This document shows positions 1-11,212 of a DNA stretch of 64,000 nucleotides, in pieces. Below the pieces are notes generated by a model. That model did not search any database. It saw only the letters and a program-made list of their open reading frames with translations, and had not been told where the DNA came from. The position numbers and the translations under genes were made by a program. The stretch comes from Porites lobata (lineage: Eukaryota; Cnidaria; Anthozoa; Scleractinia; Poritidae): NCBI GenBank assembly GCA_942486035.1, contig CALNXK010000035.1, forward strand, positions 527,501 through 591,500, written 5' to 3'. The stretch's first letter is position 1; each line of letters starts with the position of its first letter.

Positions 1-1690
1 CCTTGACGTGAGAAAATCCCTTAACCAATTTAAAATCTGGCCTTTGATACCATAGCATTCCAACTTGTAGAGGAGATGGGCATGGGAGACTTTATCGAAA
101 GCCTTGGCAAAGTCCAAAAACACTGCATCGACTGATCCAAGTTTATCCAAGGCCTGAAACCACTCATGTACTAATTGCAGTAGCTGGGTAACACAAGATC
201 TTGACGGTCTAAATCCATGCTGATTGTCGTTAAGCAGTTGGAAGTCAGTCAGATACTTCATAATGTGCTTGTGGATCAAGCGCTCTAACGTTTTCACAAC
301 GACGCTAGTCAATGAAATTGGACGGTAGTTATCTGCCAAGTTATTTTTGCCAGATTTGAATATAGGCACAACATTTGCAACTTTCCAATCAGTTGGGATA
401 TTCCCCCGAGACAAAGTGAAGTTAAAAAAGTTTGTCAGTGGTAGGGCCAATTCCATAGCACATTCCTTGAGTATTCTTGGAGGAATATTGTCAGGGCCAG
501 ATGCTTTGTTGACATCGATTGATTGAAGTAGTTTCGCCACTTCTTCTACGCTACAAGATAAGTCACCGATAACATGTTCGGTCAGCTGACTAGGATTCTG
601 GAAATCACTTGCTTCTGAGTCCTTGATGAAAACAGACTGGAAGAAACTGTTGAAAAGGTTAGCTTTATCGAGTGGTGAATATGCTCTTTTTCCCTCGTAC
701 TCAATGCAGCTTGCCACGCTACGATTGCCTGTGCGTGCTTTGACAAAAGACCAGAATTTTTTGGGGTTGGTCTTTAATGAAGCTGTTAAATCGTTGACGT
801 AGTTCCAGTAGGCCTTGTTTAATTGGTCTTTCACGCTGTTACTTAGCCTTTTGTATTTAACCCATTTAGCGGGGTCCCCAGAGGATTTAGCTTGTTTCCA
901 TAATCTACGCTTCTTGCGAATTAATTTCCGCAGTTCAGCGTTTAACCACGGTGCGTTGCGCTGAGGTTTAAGTTGTTTTGATGGAATATTACGTTCGACA
1001 GCTTGGAAAAATAATATTTTCCAAGCATCCCAGACATCATCCACAGTCTCCATAAGATATGAACAGACCCATTGCAAATTACAAAAATCTTCACGTAGAC
1101 CCAGCCAATCTGCGGCGCGATAGTTGTAAACAAGCCTACAACTACGTATTGGTCTCTGAAACTTTAATTTTAGTTTGAATTCAATGGAACAATGATCAGA
1201 TCCCCCAACAGGTTGACAAATTTCCAGATCCTTTACCAGCTCCGGGGCTGTGATGAAAACCAAGTCGAGAATATTTTGTTCGCGGGTAGGTTGAAGTACC
1301 AACTGGTGAAGAAAGTAATCCGCAATGATAGCGCAGAAAGTAGACGACAAACTGTCAGGACACGTAGGTGATGGGGTGGACCAGACAATTTGGGGAAGAT
1401 TGAAGTCACCCAATAAAAGGATACTTAGATTATTACCAGTTCGTTCGATAAGCGATAAAGATCTTTCCAACTCTTTCAAGTAGTCGATGTCGCTCGAAGG
1501 AGGTCTGTAAAATACCCCTACCAGGACTCTTGAATAAGGTTTCATAACAATTATCTCGCACCATAAAATTTCACAATCTGTTTCGAAATCTGTTCTTACG
1601 TTTAAAATCATCAAGTAATTCCAAGGGAGCCCTTTCCCGGGAATTTTAAAATCATCCCCGTCCTCTAATATGGGTTCACTGTATACCAAG
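1..1690 (-). mobile_element. LINE (non-LTR retrotransposon), 5'-truncated, open EN-RT frame running off the window edge
   Basis: Read on the minus strand in codon triplets aligned to position 1, the frame has no stop from 1731 down to 1 (577 codons). The 5' part is the C-terminal portion of an AP-type endonuclease, with GDFNLP near 1425 and a GGSDH motif near 1200. A linker with KKFWSFVKARTGNRS (about 760) follows, then reverse transcriptase: ASGPDNIPPRILKE (about 500), NYRPISLTSVVVKTLERL (about 310), and the first catalytic block VDAVFLDFAKAFDKV (about 105). The YADD block and 3' end lie beyond the window. The N-terminal part of the endonuclease is missing and homology fades at about 1690, so this copy looks 5'-truncated. 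The open frame suggests recent insertion. The architecture fits the CR1/L2/jockey group of LINEs; I cannot name the clade. Confidence 0.9.
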
Positions 1691-1767
1691 TCTGCGGAGG
1701 GGAAGGGGTGTTTTGGTTGGAGTGAGAAAACCTAAGGACGTTTTGGGTGAAGATATGGCTCAGGGAC

Positions 1768-1803
1768 AGACACCAAGACACCAAGACACCAAGACACCAA
1801 GAT
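1768..1803. repeat. Short tandem repeat, 8-bp unit x4
   Basis: Four near-perfect copies of AAGACACC lie just beyond the truncated 5' end of the LINE. Confidence 0.85.
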
Positions 1804-2880
1804 GTTGGTTGAAAAGTGAGGTGAAGTAAAATTGTTCAAGACCGGCTTGGAGGTGCCTGGACTGGTAATGTAGGAGCTACTCGTAAGGCCTTTCCTGATT
1901 TGTTCTTTTAGACAATGGTAATTCATTGTTTACCATTGTTTTCAGGTTTTGGGTAGTAAACCAATTGGCTTTCATGCCACATGACCCACCTGGATGCTTG
2001 TCACTTTAGTAACGAAAAGGAAACTGCATTAAGTTAAGACTTCTGGGAGTGTTACTAGTGATAGACACAAAACTTGGCCAATAGGTGACTGGTGCATCTC
2101 CAGTAGTTCGATCCCAGAAACAAGTGCAGGACACAGTTTGGTTCCACTTGCCTTCTTCTTTCACCTTCTTGTGAATTGTTTGATGTAGCTTTTCAAATGA
2201 ACAATAATAATTGTTGAAATTTAAAGCTAAGTTCACAAAATTCTATGGTAATTATAATATTATTCAGTACCCAAACCACCATTCTTACAGTACCTGTGTG
2301 CCAGTACACCTCTGTATTACTTGAAAATAATGTCAAAGGTAAAGAAAAGAGCAAAAGAAAAACAGAAAAACATTAGAGAGGGAATTAACAGAAGCTAAGT
2401 GGATGGCTGTCCACGTGGCTTAAAAATTCTTTCAGACAATTTTTTTAAAACAAAAGTTTGTGCTCTTTCCCATTTTTGCTACAACCAATATGAGCTTTAA
2501 CTGCTACCTTTAAAGCATGGTCCATATTGATAAAAATTAACATTTTAATCAAGTTAACTTTGCAAAAACATTATCTGGGATGGGATAGAGTTAATTATTG
2601 GGCAGCCTGTGGCACCCAATTATGGAATATAATGGGCCTTTTTTTGTGGGGAGGGTACAGTTCATTTCAGGTCGTCAGATTTGGAAGTCAATAGGTCACT
2701 TGCACTAAGAAGTCACGTGACAAATGCTTCCTTTAAAACAATGAGGTGCAATCTTGCTGATGCCAAAAATTGACAGAGCACATAAAAATTACCTTACTCG
2801 AAATTTGAGGGGATAAGCATTTAAGGGAGATATTAAATTTTATGGCACTTCGATTTTTCAACAAAGTAGTATGATTTGTA
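1804..2880. other. Intergenic, no recognised gene
   Basis: AT-rich sequence on both strands with only short unrelated open frames. No domain, splice pair or tRNA-like structure was recognised. Confidence 0.5.
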
Positions 2881-2930
2881 TTGGCCGCCATGTTGGAGGG
2901 CATACTCTTGCCCTCCAACATGGCGGCCAA
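2881..2930. repeat. Perfect 21-bp hairpin
   Basis: The arms 2881-2901 and 2910-2930 are exact reverse complements (arm starts TTGGCCGCCATG), separated by an 8-nt loop. They are GC-rich in an AT-rich setting. The origin is unknown; it may be the core of a small inverted-repeat element. Confidence 0.9.
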
Positions 2931-3845
2931 AACTACTTTTTCCTTATATCTTGTTAAACGTTTAATATTTACTCTTAGATGTGCTGTAAACGTTACCACA
3001 TCATATTTTCAGCATTTTCCTTGAAGTTTAAGTGCAAAATTTGTGCTCAGAAAAAGTTAATTTATAATTATAGAAATCACATTTTGATCACGTGACCAGC
3101 TACGAACTTACTCATTTCAAGAAAATGGTGCGGGTTTGAAAAACCAAATCGTTATTATTTTGTTTAAGATATGACCCAGTAATCGTTTTTCGAGGGTAAA
3201 ATCATATAACTTTCATTTTCATAAAAACAATGTTACACGAACTCTTTGTGCAAATGGCCTATTTGAAACAAACACAAAATTATTTTGTGGAGTTGTTAGC
3301 CCTATATCTACAGCGAATGATTATCTAAATGAGCCTCTGCTAAAACTACAGAAACAATGACTCCCATGGTTCCCATGAGAAAAGCTTCAACCTGTTGCAA
3401 TTCTTTTCCTAGCATGTGATAAGTCTTTCCTTACTATAGGAATATGCTATTTGTAGACTGCCCCGTCAAATAGAAACACATTCACTTGCGATGGATAGTG
3501 AGAAGGGCTTTAAATTACATAGTTTTAAACTAATAGAAGATGTGAAACTGAGAAGCACCAAATAAAAAAAAACATAGTATTGGTGTTAGTGAGTTTAAAA
3601 TTCTTATAGATGCCAAAATTCCATTTCAAAGTCTTAGGGATGTGAGAAAATGAAGAACCCAGACGAGAAGGTCAATATGGGGGCATTCCATAATGCAAAA
3701 AAGCAGGCGTTTGAAAGGGAACGGAAAGGGAGCTTTGGGAAAGGGAGTTTTAGGCGCGAGAGAAACGCGAGGGGCGCGCGAGGAAGGAGGGAGGGAAACG
3801 CCTGCCAGGAAACCATTGTTTTTCTCGTTTTTAACATCTACGTAG
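2931..3845. other. Intergenic, no recognised gene
   Basis: The first 700 bases show nothing recognisable. The stretch from about 3690 to 3800 is GC-rich and purine-biased, with the phrase GGGGCGCGCGAGG. It resembles the GC-rich repeats near 26.7 and 27.1 kb, so the long open frames on both strands here are compositional. Confidence 0.5.
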
Positions 3846-3954
3846 CCTGTTCCAGGCTCAGAGATGGTGGTGAGAGTGAAAAGTCGTTCAAAAATAAGAA
3901 AACGCGCGGGGGCTGGAGTGCACATTTTCAGAGTTTCACGTTAAAATGTGCATT

Positions 3955-3987
<33 letters not shown>

Positions 3988-4592
3988 ATGGGCTATTAAC
4001 TCAGAGGCCATGAGGGCGAGAGAAATAATAATTGTTTTAGTAGCTTTTTGCTACTAGTGGGCTATAACATATAGCCTAGCAGTAGCTCAACCAATCAGAA
4101 AGCAGCATTGATAATAGACCACTAGTTGGATTTTACTAAAATGTGTTATATAACACCATGCCTTAAATTAAATCATTTACCATTTGATCTGAAAGATTAA
4201 ACCTTTACCGAAACCGGTGGGCATAATGGCAAAAACATCTTTCCCGCGAGCCAAGTTCAGCAGACACGTTTTCTGCTTCTTCCTGAGCTCTCTTATGTCG
4301 GGAAAATGTCGCAGGCACTCGTCCAAAACGCAAGACAACGCGGAGTCATCAAGATTACACGCGCGATTCGCGTTGGCCATCTTGGTGATGACAAACTGAT
4401 GACCACGCCACTAGGTGATGATGTTAACTGTCACAATTGACCAATCAGAGGGTATATCAGGAGCTGATATACCGGAACAGGCCGTTAAAAAATGCGTACA
4501 GGCTCCGCCGCCCCGTCTCTCTCAAGCCCCCGCGCGTTTTTTTATTTTTGAACGACTTTTCACTTTCACCACCATCTCGGAGCCTGGAACAG
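3846..4592. repeat. Inverted repeat pair enclosing a helicase-like exon
   Basis: The segment 3846-3925 begins TAGCCTGTTCCAGGCTC and reappears reverse-complemented at about 4518-4592, ending GAGCCTGGAACAGGCTA. The arms are about 75 bp. A related TAGCCTGTTCCAGGCG pair occurs at 28116-28254, so this is a dispersed family. The enclosed DNA holds a second repeat (about 3960-4150) shared with 27843-28100. Confidence 0.75.
4181..4380 (-). pseudogene. Orphan first exon resembling a RecQ-family helicase N-terminus
   Basis: An ATG at 4378-4380 in a CAAGATGG context opens 66 codons, ending at a GTAAAT donor (4180-4175). The product contains RELRKKQKTCLLNLARGKD followed by VFAIMPTGFGKGLIFQ. These match the layout of the RecQ motif 0/I region: a glutamine-type recognition segment, then Walker A. 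The usual GK[ST] of Walker A reads GKG here, which should weaken nucleotide binding. No further helicase exons were found on the minus strand below, and the exon sits between inverted repeats. It is therefore probably a repeat-borne or relic exon rather than a working gene. Confidence 0.55.
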
Positions 4593-4964
4593 GCTAATTT
4601 TTAACGGATTTTTTCCCACAAAAACGTCACCTAGAACTTTCGGGAGTCTTTTTTCTGGCTGAAATGATCGAAAAGGTAAGTTTTGATCCCTATAATTTTC
4701 GGATCACCAGACTTTCAGCTAGGAAATCCGAACAGATGAAAAGTTTTTAGGGGATGAAAATATGCCTATGTCTACCATTTAAATACTAAAATACGCTTAA
4801 CAATGCTATGTTTATGTGGTTTTGAACAATACTCTAGTTGGGTGCCCCTGAGCCTTCGAAGCGCAGACGTTCAGGTCGTCGCTTCTTTCCCTCCGGAAAA
4901 GAACTCGGGAAGCGAAACAAGAGTCGAAAAAAGTGTCTGCTCCCCGCAGGCTATGGACTGAACA

Positions 4965-5400
4965 CCTTTGGAAAAATGTCAGATCTTCGACTTTCTTTTT
5001 ATAGTCTAGAATGGCTTGTTTTCTATCAATTAATCAATCAATCATTTATTTTAACACGTTACGTCAAAGAGCTAGAAAACTCGTTAAAAATACGAACGTG
5101 TAAACGGCGCCTTTTCTGAGCCTATTTGGCCAAAAAAGAAAGGGTAAAGAAATTTCAAATTTTTGAACAAAACCGTGGACTATAAAACCCTTTAGTCAGA
5201 TTTTCCACTCAGTTCTTAAACTGATGTTTTTATAGTCTTGAGTAGTTTGTTTTCTATCTATAACGGCACTTAACACTTTTTCTGAACGCATTTTTTGTAA
5301 TTGGCCAAAAAAGAAAGGATGAAGAAATTTGCAAATTTTTGACGAAAACCATGGAAAAATGTCAGATTTTCAACGTTCTTAAATCGATGTTTTTATAGTC
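4965..5400. repeat. Degenerate tandem repeat, ~160-230-bp units
   Basis: The landmark TTTTTATAGTCT recurs near 4996, 5227 and 5390, and GGCCAAAAAAGAAAGG near 5128 and 5302. GGAAAAATGTCAGAT occurs at about 4970 and 5352. The spacing is irregular, so units carry deletions. Confidence 0.65.
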
Positions 5401-5413
5401 TCGAATGTACGGT

Positions 5414-5558
5414 GGCCCATAACTGTCACGGCAAAACCAAAAACCTCACGGCAAAACCAAAGCAAATAGCCACGGCAAAACCAAAGCTATTTTGCTTTTG
5501 CTGTGAAGAATTTGGTTTTGCCGTGAGGTATTTTGGTTTTGCAGTGACAGGACGGGCC
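5414..5558. repeat. 145-bp palindromic element built of iterated CACGGCAAAACCAAA units
   Basis: Three copies of CACGGCAAAACCAAA on one side face about three complementary copies on the other (TTTGGTTTTGCCGTG type), so the whole segment can fold into one hairpin. The ends are GGCCC...GGGCC. It is probably a MITE. Confidence 0.8.
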
Positions 5559-7019
5559 TGCCAATTACACTGTAAAATTCGACTAGTTAAAATGACTATT
5601 TTAAATGGTTGTAACTAATAACAATAGTCATTGTAACCATTCTTAACAGTCGAAATTTTCAGCGAAAGAAAATTGTTGAAATAACCTGGCATAATACGTG
5701 GTTTTAACCATTGAGGTTGGTTGTGATAACTGACTATTCTGATTAGTGTAAACGACCAAAATCATTCGGTCGTGCATATGTACTTTAGTTTTTTCAACTC
5801 CTTTCATCTTTGTTTTTCTCTGTTTCCTGTTTGTGGTCTCATGTTTGTCAATTGAAGTGCTGAAGTTGGATAAGTTACCTAACTTAGTTCAACCGACAAG
5901 ATTCCGAAACAAGACAAAAATAATGTAAAAATCAGGGGGAAAATGCGATCATCTAGCAATTCATAAAACTGAAGTAGCTCATTCAGTGATGACGTAAGAT
6001 AAACAAACTTTATTATTTCGACTATTTCAATAACAGATTACACGCTCCAAACCGAAATTTCAATGACATATATTAGTGGTTGAAACAACTCTTGAAATAA
6101 GTTAATTCAACTGGTATTGTGGGTGGTAAAATGACATTTTTAATAATCAGTTAAAACTACGAGAAAGCGTTAAAACAACAACAAAGGGTTAAGCTAAAAT
6201 AGAACAAGACTAAGAGGCAAGAGAGAGGGTCGGTATTTGAGAGAGGGATGAAAGTCCCTGTTCAATACGAAGTGTCGATTGAAATCAGACACGACGTGGT
6301 GAGTTCCAGTTTCCTAGGCTACCATGCGATATCAGAGCATCGCCAGTCAGTATAGATGAACAAGACCGTCACAACGCTGGCCTTTCCACCTATGTGGAAC
6401 GCACCTGGAACTCTACGTGGACGCAACGTGCAGTCAACGAGTTCAGTGCTCCAAGAGTGAAATGAAAAAGAGAAAAAAAGGAGACAACGAACAATTACAT
6501 AAATCGAAAAAACTGTCGAATTATAGACTTTTTTATTCTGCTAGCAGTAATTTTAAAGAAGCAGATATTCCTAAAAGCATGTTACATGTAATTAAAGATA
6601 TCTGCACCAGCAATTTTTCAAAGTTTTCTTTCGAGTTCAAATGTTTGTGCAGTGAGTTCAGATGTAATAAGCATAATCTAGTTTTCTCTTTCGAATTTAT
6701 CTTCGCATTAATTAAGCAAAAATCTACTTGAAAGTTGACTTGAAAGATTTAATTACCGGAAGTTGAAAGAAAAATTTTCATTTTCGTTTCTAGGAAAAAT
6801 GACTGAGGGAGATTGCATTAAGTTCTCTAGCTTGTGTACAGACGCCTCCTCCCTTCAAAAAGAAAACTTGGAGAGCGTGCATCTTTACACAGGCTACAAG
6901 TTCTCTTGACTGTCTCAACGAAATCAAACTATGCATGGATTCATTGAAATATTACCGCCGCTATATGCCTAACTTGATTTTCCTTTTCATGACTTTGATT
7001 TTCCTTGTAGCCTGCGGTA
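5559..7019. other. 3' flank of the minus-strand membrane-anchored gene
   Basis: No recognised gene. A minus-strand AATAAA (plus-strand TTTATT, 6532-6537) lies about 480 nt below the stop codon at 7020-7022 and is a candidate poly(A) signal. A 104-codon plus-strand frame at 6417-6731 shows no domain and is not called. Confidence 0.4.
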
Positions 7020-7114
7020 TCACCACGCTAGTCCTACTAGCACAAAAAGGACGATTGGTACGGTAATGGCTGCTATGGTCGTGGATGAAATGCTTGCTTC
7101 AGCAGTTGATGAAA
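7020..7114 (-). CDS. Last coding exon: hydrophobic C-terminal anchor and stop
   Basis: Starts in phase 1 after TTTTTCAAACAG. Encodes SSTAEASISSTT followed by IAAITVPIVLFVLVGLAW and TGA (7020-7022). With no residues after the hydrophobic run and small residues before it, this fits a GPI-attachment signal; a tail-less transmembrane helix is the alternative. Confidence 0.8.
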
Positions 7115-10100
7115 CTGTTTGAAAAATGAGAAGAGATGTTAAAGATAGCTAAAGATAGGTCTGATCAGATAAGACCAGTGGCAAGACTTTGAAAGGCCTG
7201 ATAAGACCAGTGCTAAGACTTTGGTAAGTCTGATAAGACCGGTGGCAAAGCTTTTATAGGTCTGATAAGAACAGTATCATTTTGTAAGCTCCCTAATCTA
7301 CTTGGTACCTGGTGGTGACGTTGTACTAGGCGATGGCGTTGTACTCGGTTTGGCGGTATTAGGCACTTTTGTAGGAAGAGCTAATGAAGGAAAAAATACG
7401 AAAGATCGATTTAAGAGTATTTACAAACATCATACATGAAACCAAAAGCTTGAATTTACCGAAGAAAAAGTAAACCGGGCTGATTGTAAATCTTTGGGCA
7501 AAGAAAAAAGTCGTTTTGAGCTGTCTGTGAAAGAGAATTATTTAGTCTCAGTACTGTGGCGAAATAGCCTTCTCCGTTATAGTCTTTCTATCGCCGACAA
7601 TAACAGTTTAGTTTTGTTGTATTTTGAGTTCAGCTCTAAAGGTTTCTTAACTCTCTCTTTGTCATTGTTTGTGCTTTAATATTATTCACACAGTGTGATC
7701 AATTTTAAAAACAAAACGGTTGAAAATTCTAATTGTGTTGATTATGAATTGCTTCTTGCTCGGATTTCTTTTTTATATAGGTAAATTTTGGCGAAAGGTG
7801 GCGGGAAAGGGGTTAGCCCGTGCACAGCCCCCTATTTTTCCGTAAGATCGTCGAGATCGAGCGCTTTACGTCACAGGCGGCTATCTTGGATGAGTGCCAA
7901 ATCTAATTAGGGGGCGGGGAACGATTATAAGCCCCGACCAACGGCCCCTCGGTACATATGAAATTTAGATAGCCGTTTGTGCTGGTAAACCCTCGATCTT
8001 GACGATCTTTCGAAAAATAGGGAACTGTGAACTATCTGCTGGGTGGAATTGGCGAAATGGCGCTTCTTCTGTAGCTTTTCTTCTCCCCACTGATGCCTCG
8101 TGTTCTCAAGTCTCCTTGCGCGTTTAGGTTGGATGATGATTACTTAAGACACCTTTATATGGGGAAAAGTTGTCCCGAGTGGAAGGGTCGCCCGCCTACC
8201 AAAGCTACCCTGAGCGAGCCACCTTTTCATACATTTCCTTACAAAACACGACGAACCGTTTACATGCATAAGAAACAAAAGATTGGCTCGGCTGGTAGAG
8301 TGACCCGGGTTAATATTTTGTGATGGTAGAGTCGCATTCCTAGTCGGGCCAACTTTTCTCCATATAAACACTTTGGCTCACCCAGCGCTGGGTCAACTCA
8401 GTGAAGGTGAGACAATCAGAGCATGCGCGAGCGCTGTTCGCTCAGGCAACGGGGTCAACTTTTTTTCTCACATAAGCGCTCTTTAAAGTTGACTCAGTTA
8501 GGAGGGTGACCCCTCTTCTCGCGGAGAACAAGTTTTCTCCATTTAAACGGGACCTAAGTTTCGAAGATTTTCTACAATTTACCTTGAAAACGCTCCCCTT
8601 CTACAGGTAACAGTAGGCAACTACTTTTATCGAAGGCGTAAATCTGCAAAAAGACATGGAAGTGATGAGACAATTAGGCGCTCTTTCCTTGTAAAAGGTG
8701 CCTCTTCTTATAAGCCCCCCCGTCCCCCCTCCGACCATTGCTTTTATCCCGGGGGAGACATTCATGATAGCTACCTGCCGGAAGAATGATGCTACGGGAA
8801 CTTTTTCTAGTCATGGTAGGATGGAAATAGGAGGGTCGACTACGGTCGAACCTGCTGCAACCGACCACCCAAAATGCGGAGGTTTACTGGTCGCTTACGG
8901 GAAGTGATCGCTCACAAGAATCGCCACACAGGGAGTCTCTTCCGAGAGGAAGTCCCAGCACATCTAACTTTTGGCAGAGAATTCATTTCATGCAGTTTCT
9001 AAGTTGTGCATACGTGTAGTTTCATGTTGTTAGTGAAAGTTAAACTTCTTCGTATACCGAACAGAGAGACCACAATATGCGTCAAATGGTCGCTTACAAT
9101 TAAGAGGTTAAAAACAAAGGAAAACTAAAAAAGGCGTCAAAGAAAAAGTGGTCGCGCTCGCTTATGAGAGGTGGTCGACTACGAGAAGTTCTAATTATCG
9201 GGCTTTGGGTGAGAAAAGTTTGGTGAACATTTTGGTTAGGTGGTCGCTTATGGTCCCTTACAAGAGGTGGTCGCTCTTGGAGAGTGGACTGTTTCGATTA
9301 AAACATTGATGAAGGACACTTGCTTAGCGACTACCAACAAACTAGCCACATTAATGAAAGAAAAATCTGTAGGGTAAGTGTTTCAACGGGCATCGTTTAG
9401 TTTTAAGAGCTTTCTTGCGTACAATACTTACGATAAAGTGATGCCATTCTCCCTCTGTCAGATTTTGGAAAACGAAGCTTTGGACGGTTCTCTGCGAAAA
9501 ACGAATTAAAAAAAGGCGTTCCAATTTTGGCTGTTGAGTTCATATACCACATGAAAACTAGCATCCCATAACCTGGAGCAAGCAACTTCTACGTACTCGA
9601 GTCACGGCGCGCGTTTTATCTTCAGATCGATTCTGGCGCGAACTTAGAATATTATCGGTTTGTCCTACAAACCAGTCAGTGAAACCTAGAGACCTAGTTC
9701 TTCTTTTTGATATCCTATTCTTCGAATGCTCTCATTGAAGGAGCGGAACGTTTTACTTACACCGGAAAAAGTGCCCTACAATGTACCTAAAAATAAACCG
9801 CTAAGTGAAAATGGCCTATTATGGAGTTGCTCACTCCTCATTATCGGTTCCTGATAAAAAACCTGTTTAGCTCTACTTGTTTTGCTAGAAACTACCTTCT
9901 ACTACAATTGCAATCCTCCAAGAAAGCTCTCAAATTAGAGAGCAAATACCCAATGACCCACTCGGACTGCCGCAAGTCGACAACTTACTCACAGGCTACA
10001 CAGTTTTAGAGGTGTTTACCTCTACCAAGTAATGATTGGTTTACACGTTTAAGACATGAAACAAACTGTCACATTCCTTTAATTTATATTGATTATATTC

Positions 10101-11175
10101 CATTTGGTTCACAATCGCTAGTTTAGAGAGAAAGACATTCACGTTTCTTTTTAAATTTTGAGTATTTCTCAGCAAACGAAAATCTTTGAAAATGGAACAG
10201 CCAATTTTGGTCGGGGACCGACCGGTTAAGGACGACCACCTCTAAAGGCGGTCCACTTTTTCAGGAAAATTTCCCCCGGACTGGCAATCGGGAAATTTCT
10301 ACACGGGAATAAAAACGAAAGGAAACACGGTTTTTTTTTCTCGTCAAATAAGCGAAACGCTTTTGAACTGCAATTTCACCTCATAGCCTCTTTTTAAAAA
10401 CGTCTGTGAAGGATCATAAGAAAGCTTGAGCCGATTGCTAAAAAAAAGAATTTGATTAGTACGTATCGAGGCGCTCTTGTTAGCGGTTTTGTAAACATTT
10501 CGGTCTACTCAAACCGCTCGATAGATTTCTTTTAAAATTTGAGATTCTCGAGATTAACCGTGTTTTTATATGACCTCTGAGTTTCAAGATAATGGATGTC
10601 TAGTAAGGCAGTAAAATAAGGCGAATATTTGCAAAGTTTTTGTCGGAAAAATTTCGTGTTTACAAGTGAGAGCCTCTCATTATTCAGGGGTATTGTCTAC
10701 AAGTTTCATGTTCACGCGAACAGCAGTAACTAGCAATGCATTTGAAATATGCAGAAATGTTAGATATTATTGTCCACGAAAATATGAAACTTGGAGACAA
10801 TACCCCTTAATAATTTCCGACAAAAAATTAGCGAATTGTTACAACCCTTATTTTTTTTTTTGGTCAAACTTGTGAGGCATTGACCTTGAAAAACCCCATC
10901 GAGCCACCTTAAATTAGTGAGCAGCTTTTATGAAGGAAACGATTTTAAACTATGTTGAACTAAACGGCTTTTAAAGATGTTTAAGCTTTAGCGTGAATGG
11001 GGCTTTAGTTTACAGGCCTTACAGGGGCTGTGTAACTTTACGTAAACAAATATATCACTTGTATAAACATAACAACTTTCTTTAATTTTCCAGACATGTT
11101 TCGACTGTACATCCGTCATCTTCAGTGTTACACATTTTGAAATCGCCGTTGAATTTAAAGCCCCGGGAGGGGGGA

Positions 11176-11212
<37 letters not shown>

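Noticed and set aside
3626..3967. Overlapping ORFs of 99, 67 and 105 codons
   Set aside because: They are compositional frames in a GC-rich repeat that also occurs near 26.7 and 27.1 kb.
9967..10012. Possible exon PVSKLSTCGSPSGSL in the unresolved join
   Set aside because: The acceptor lacks a pyrimidine tract and the donor is weak; not enough to fill the gap.
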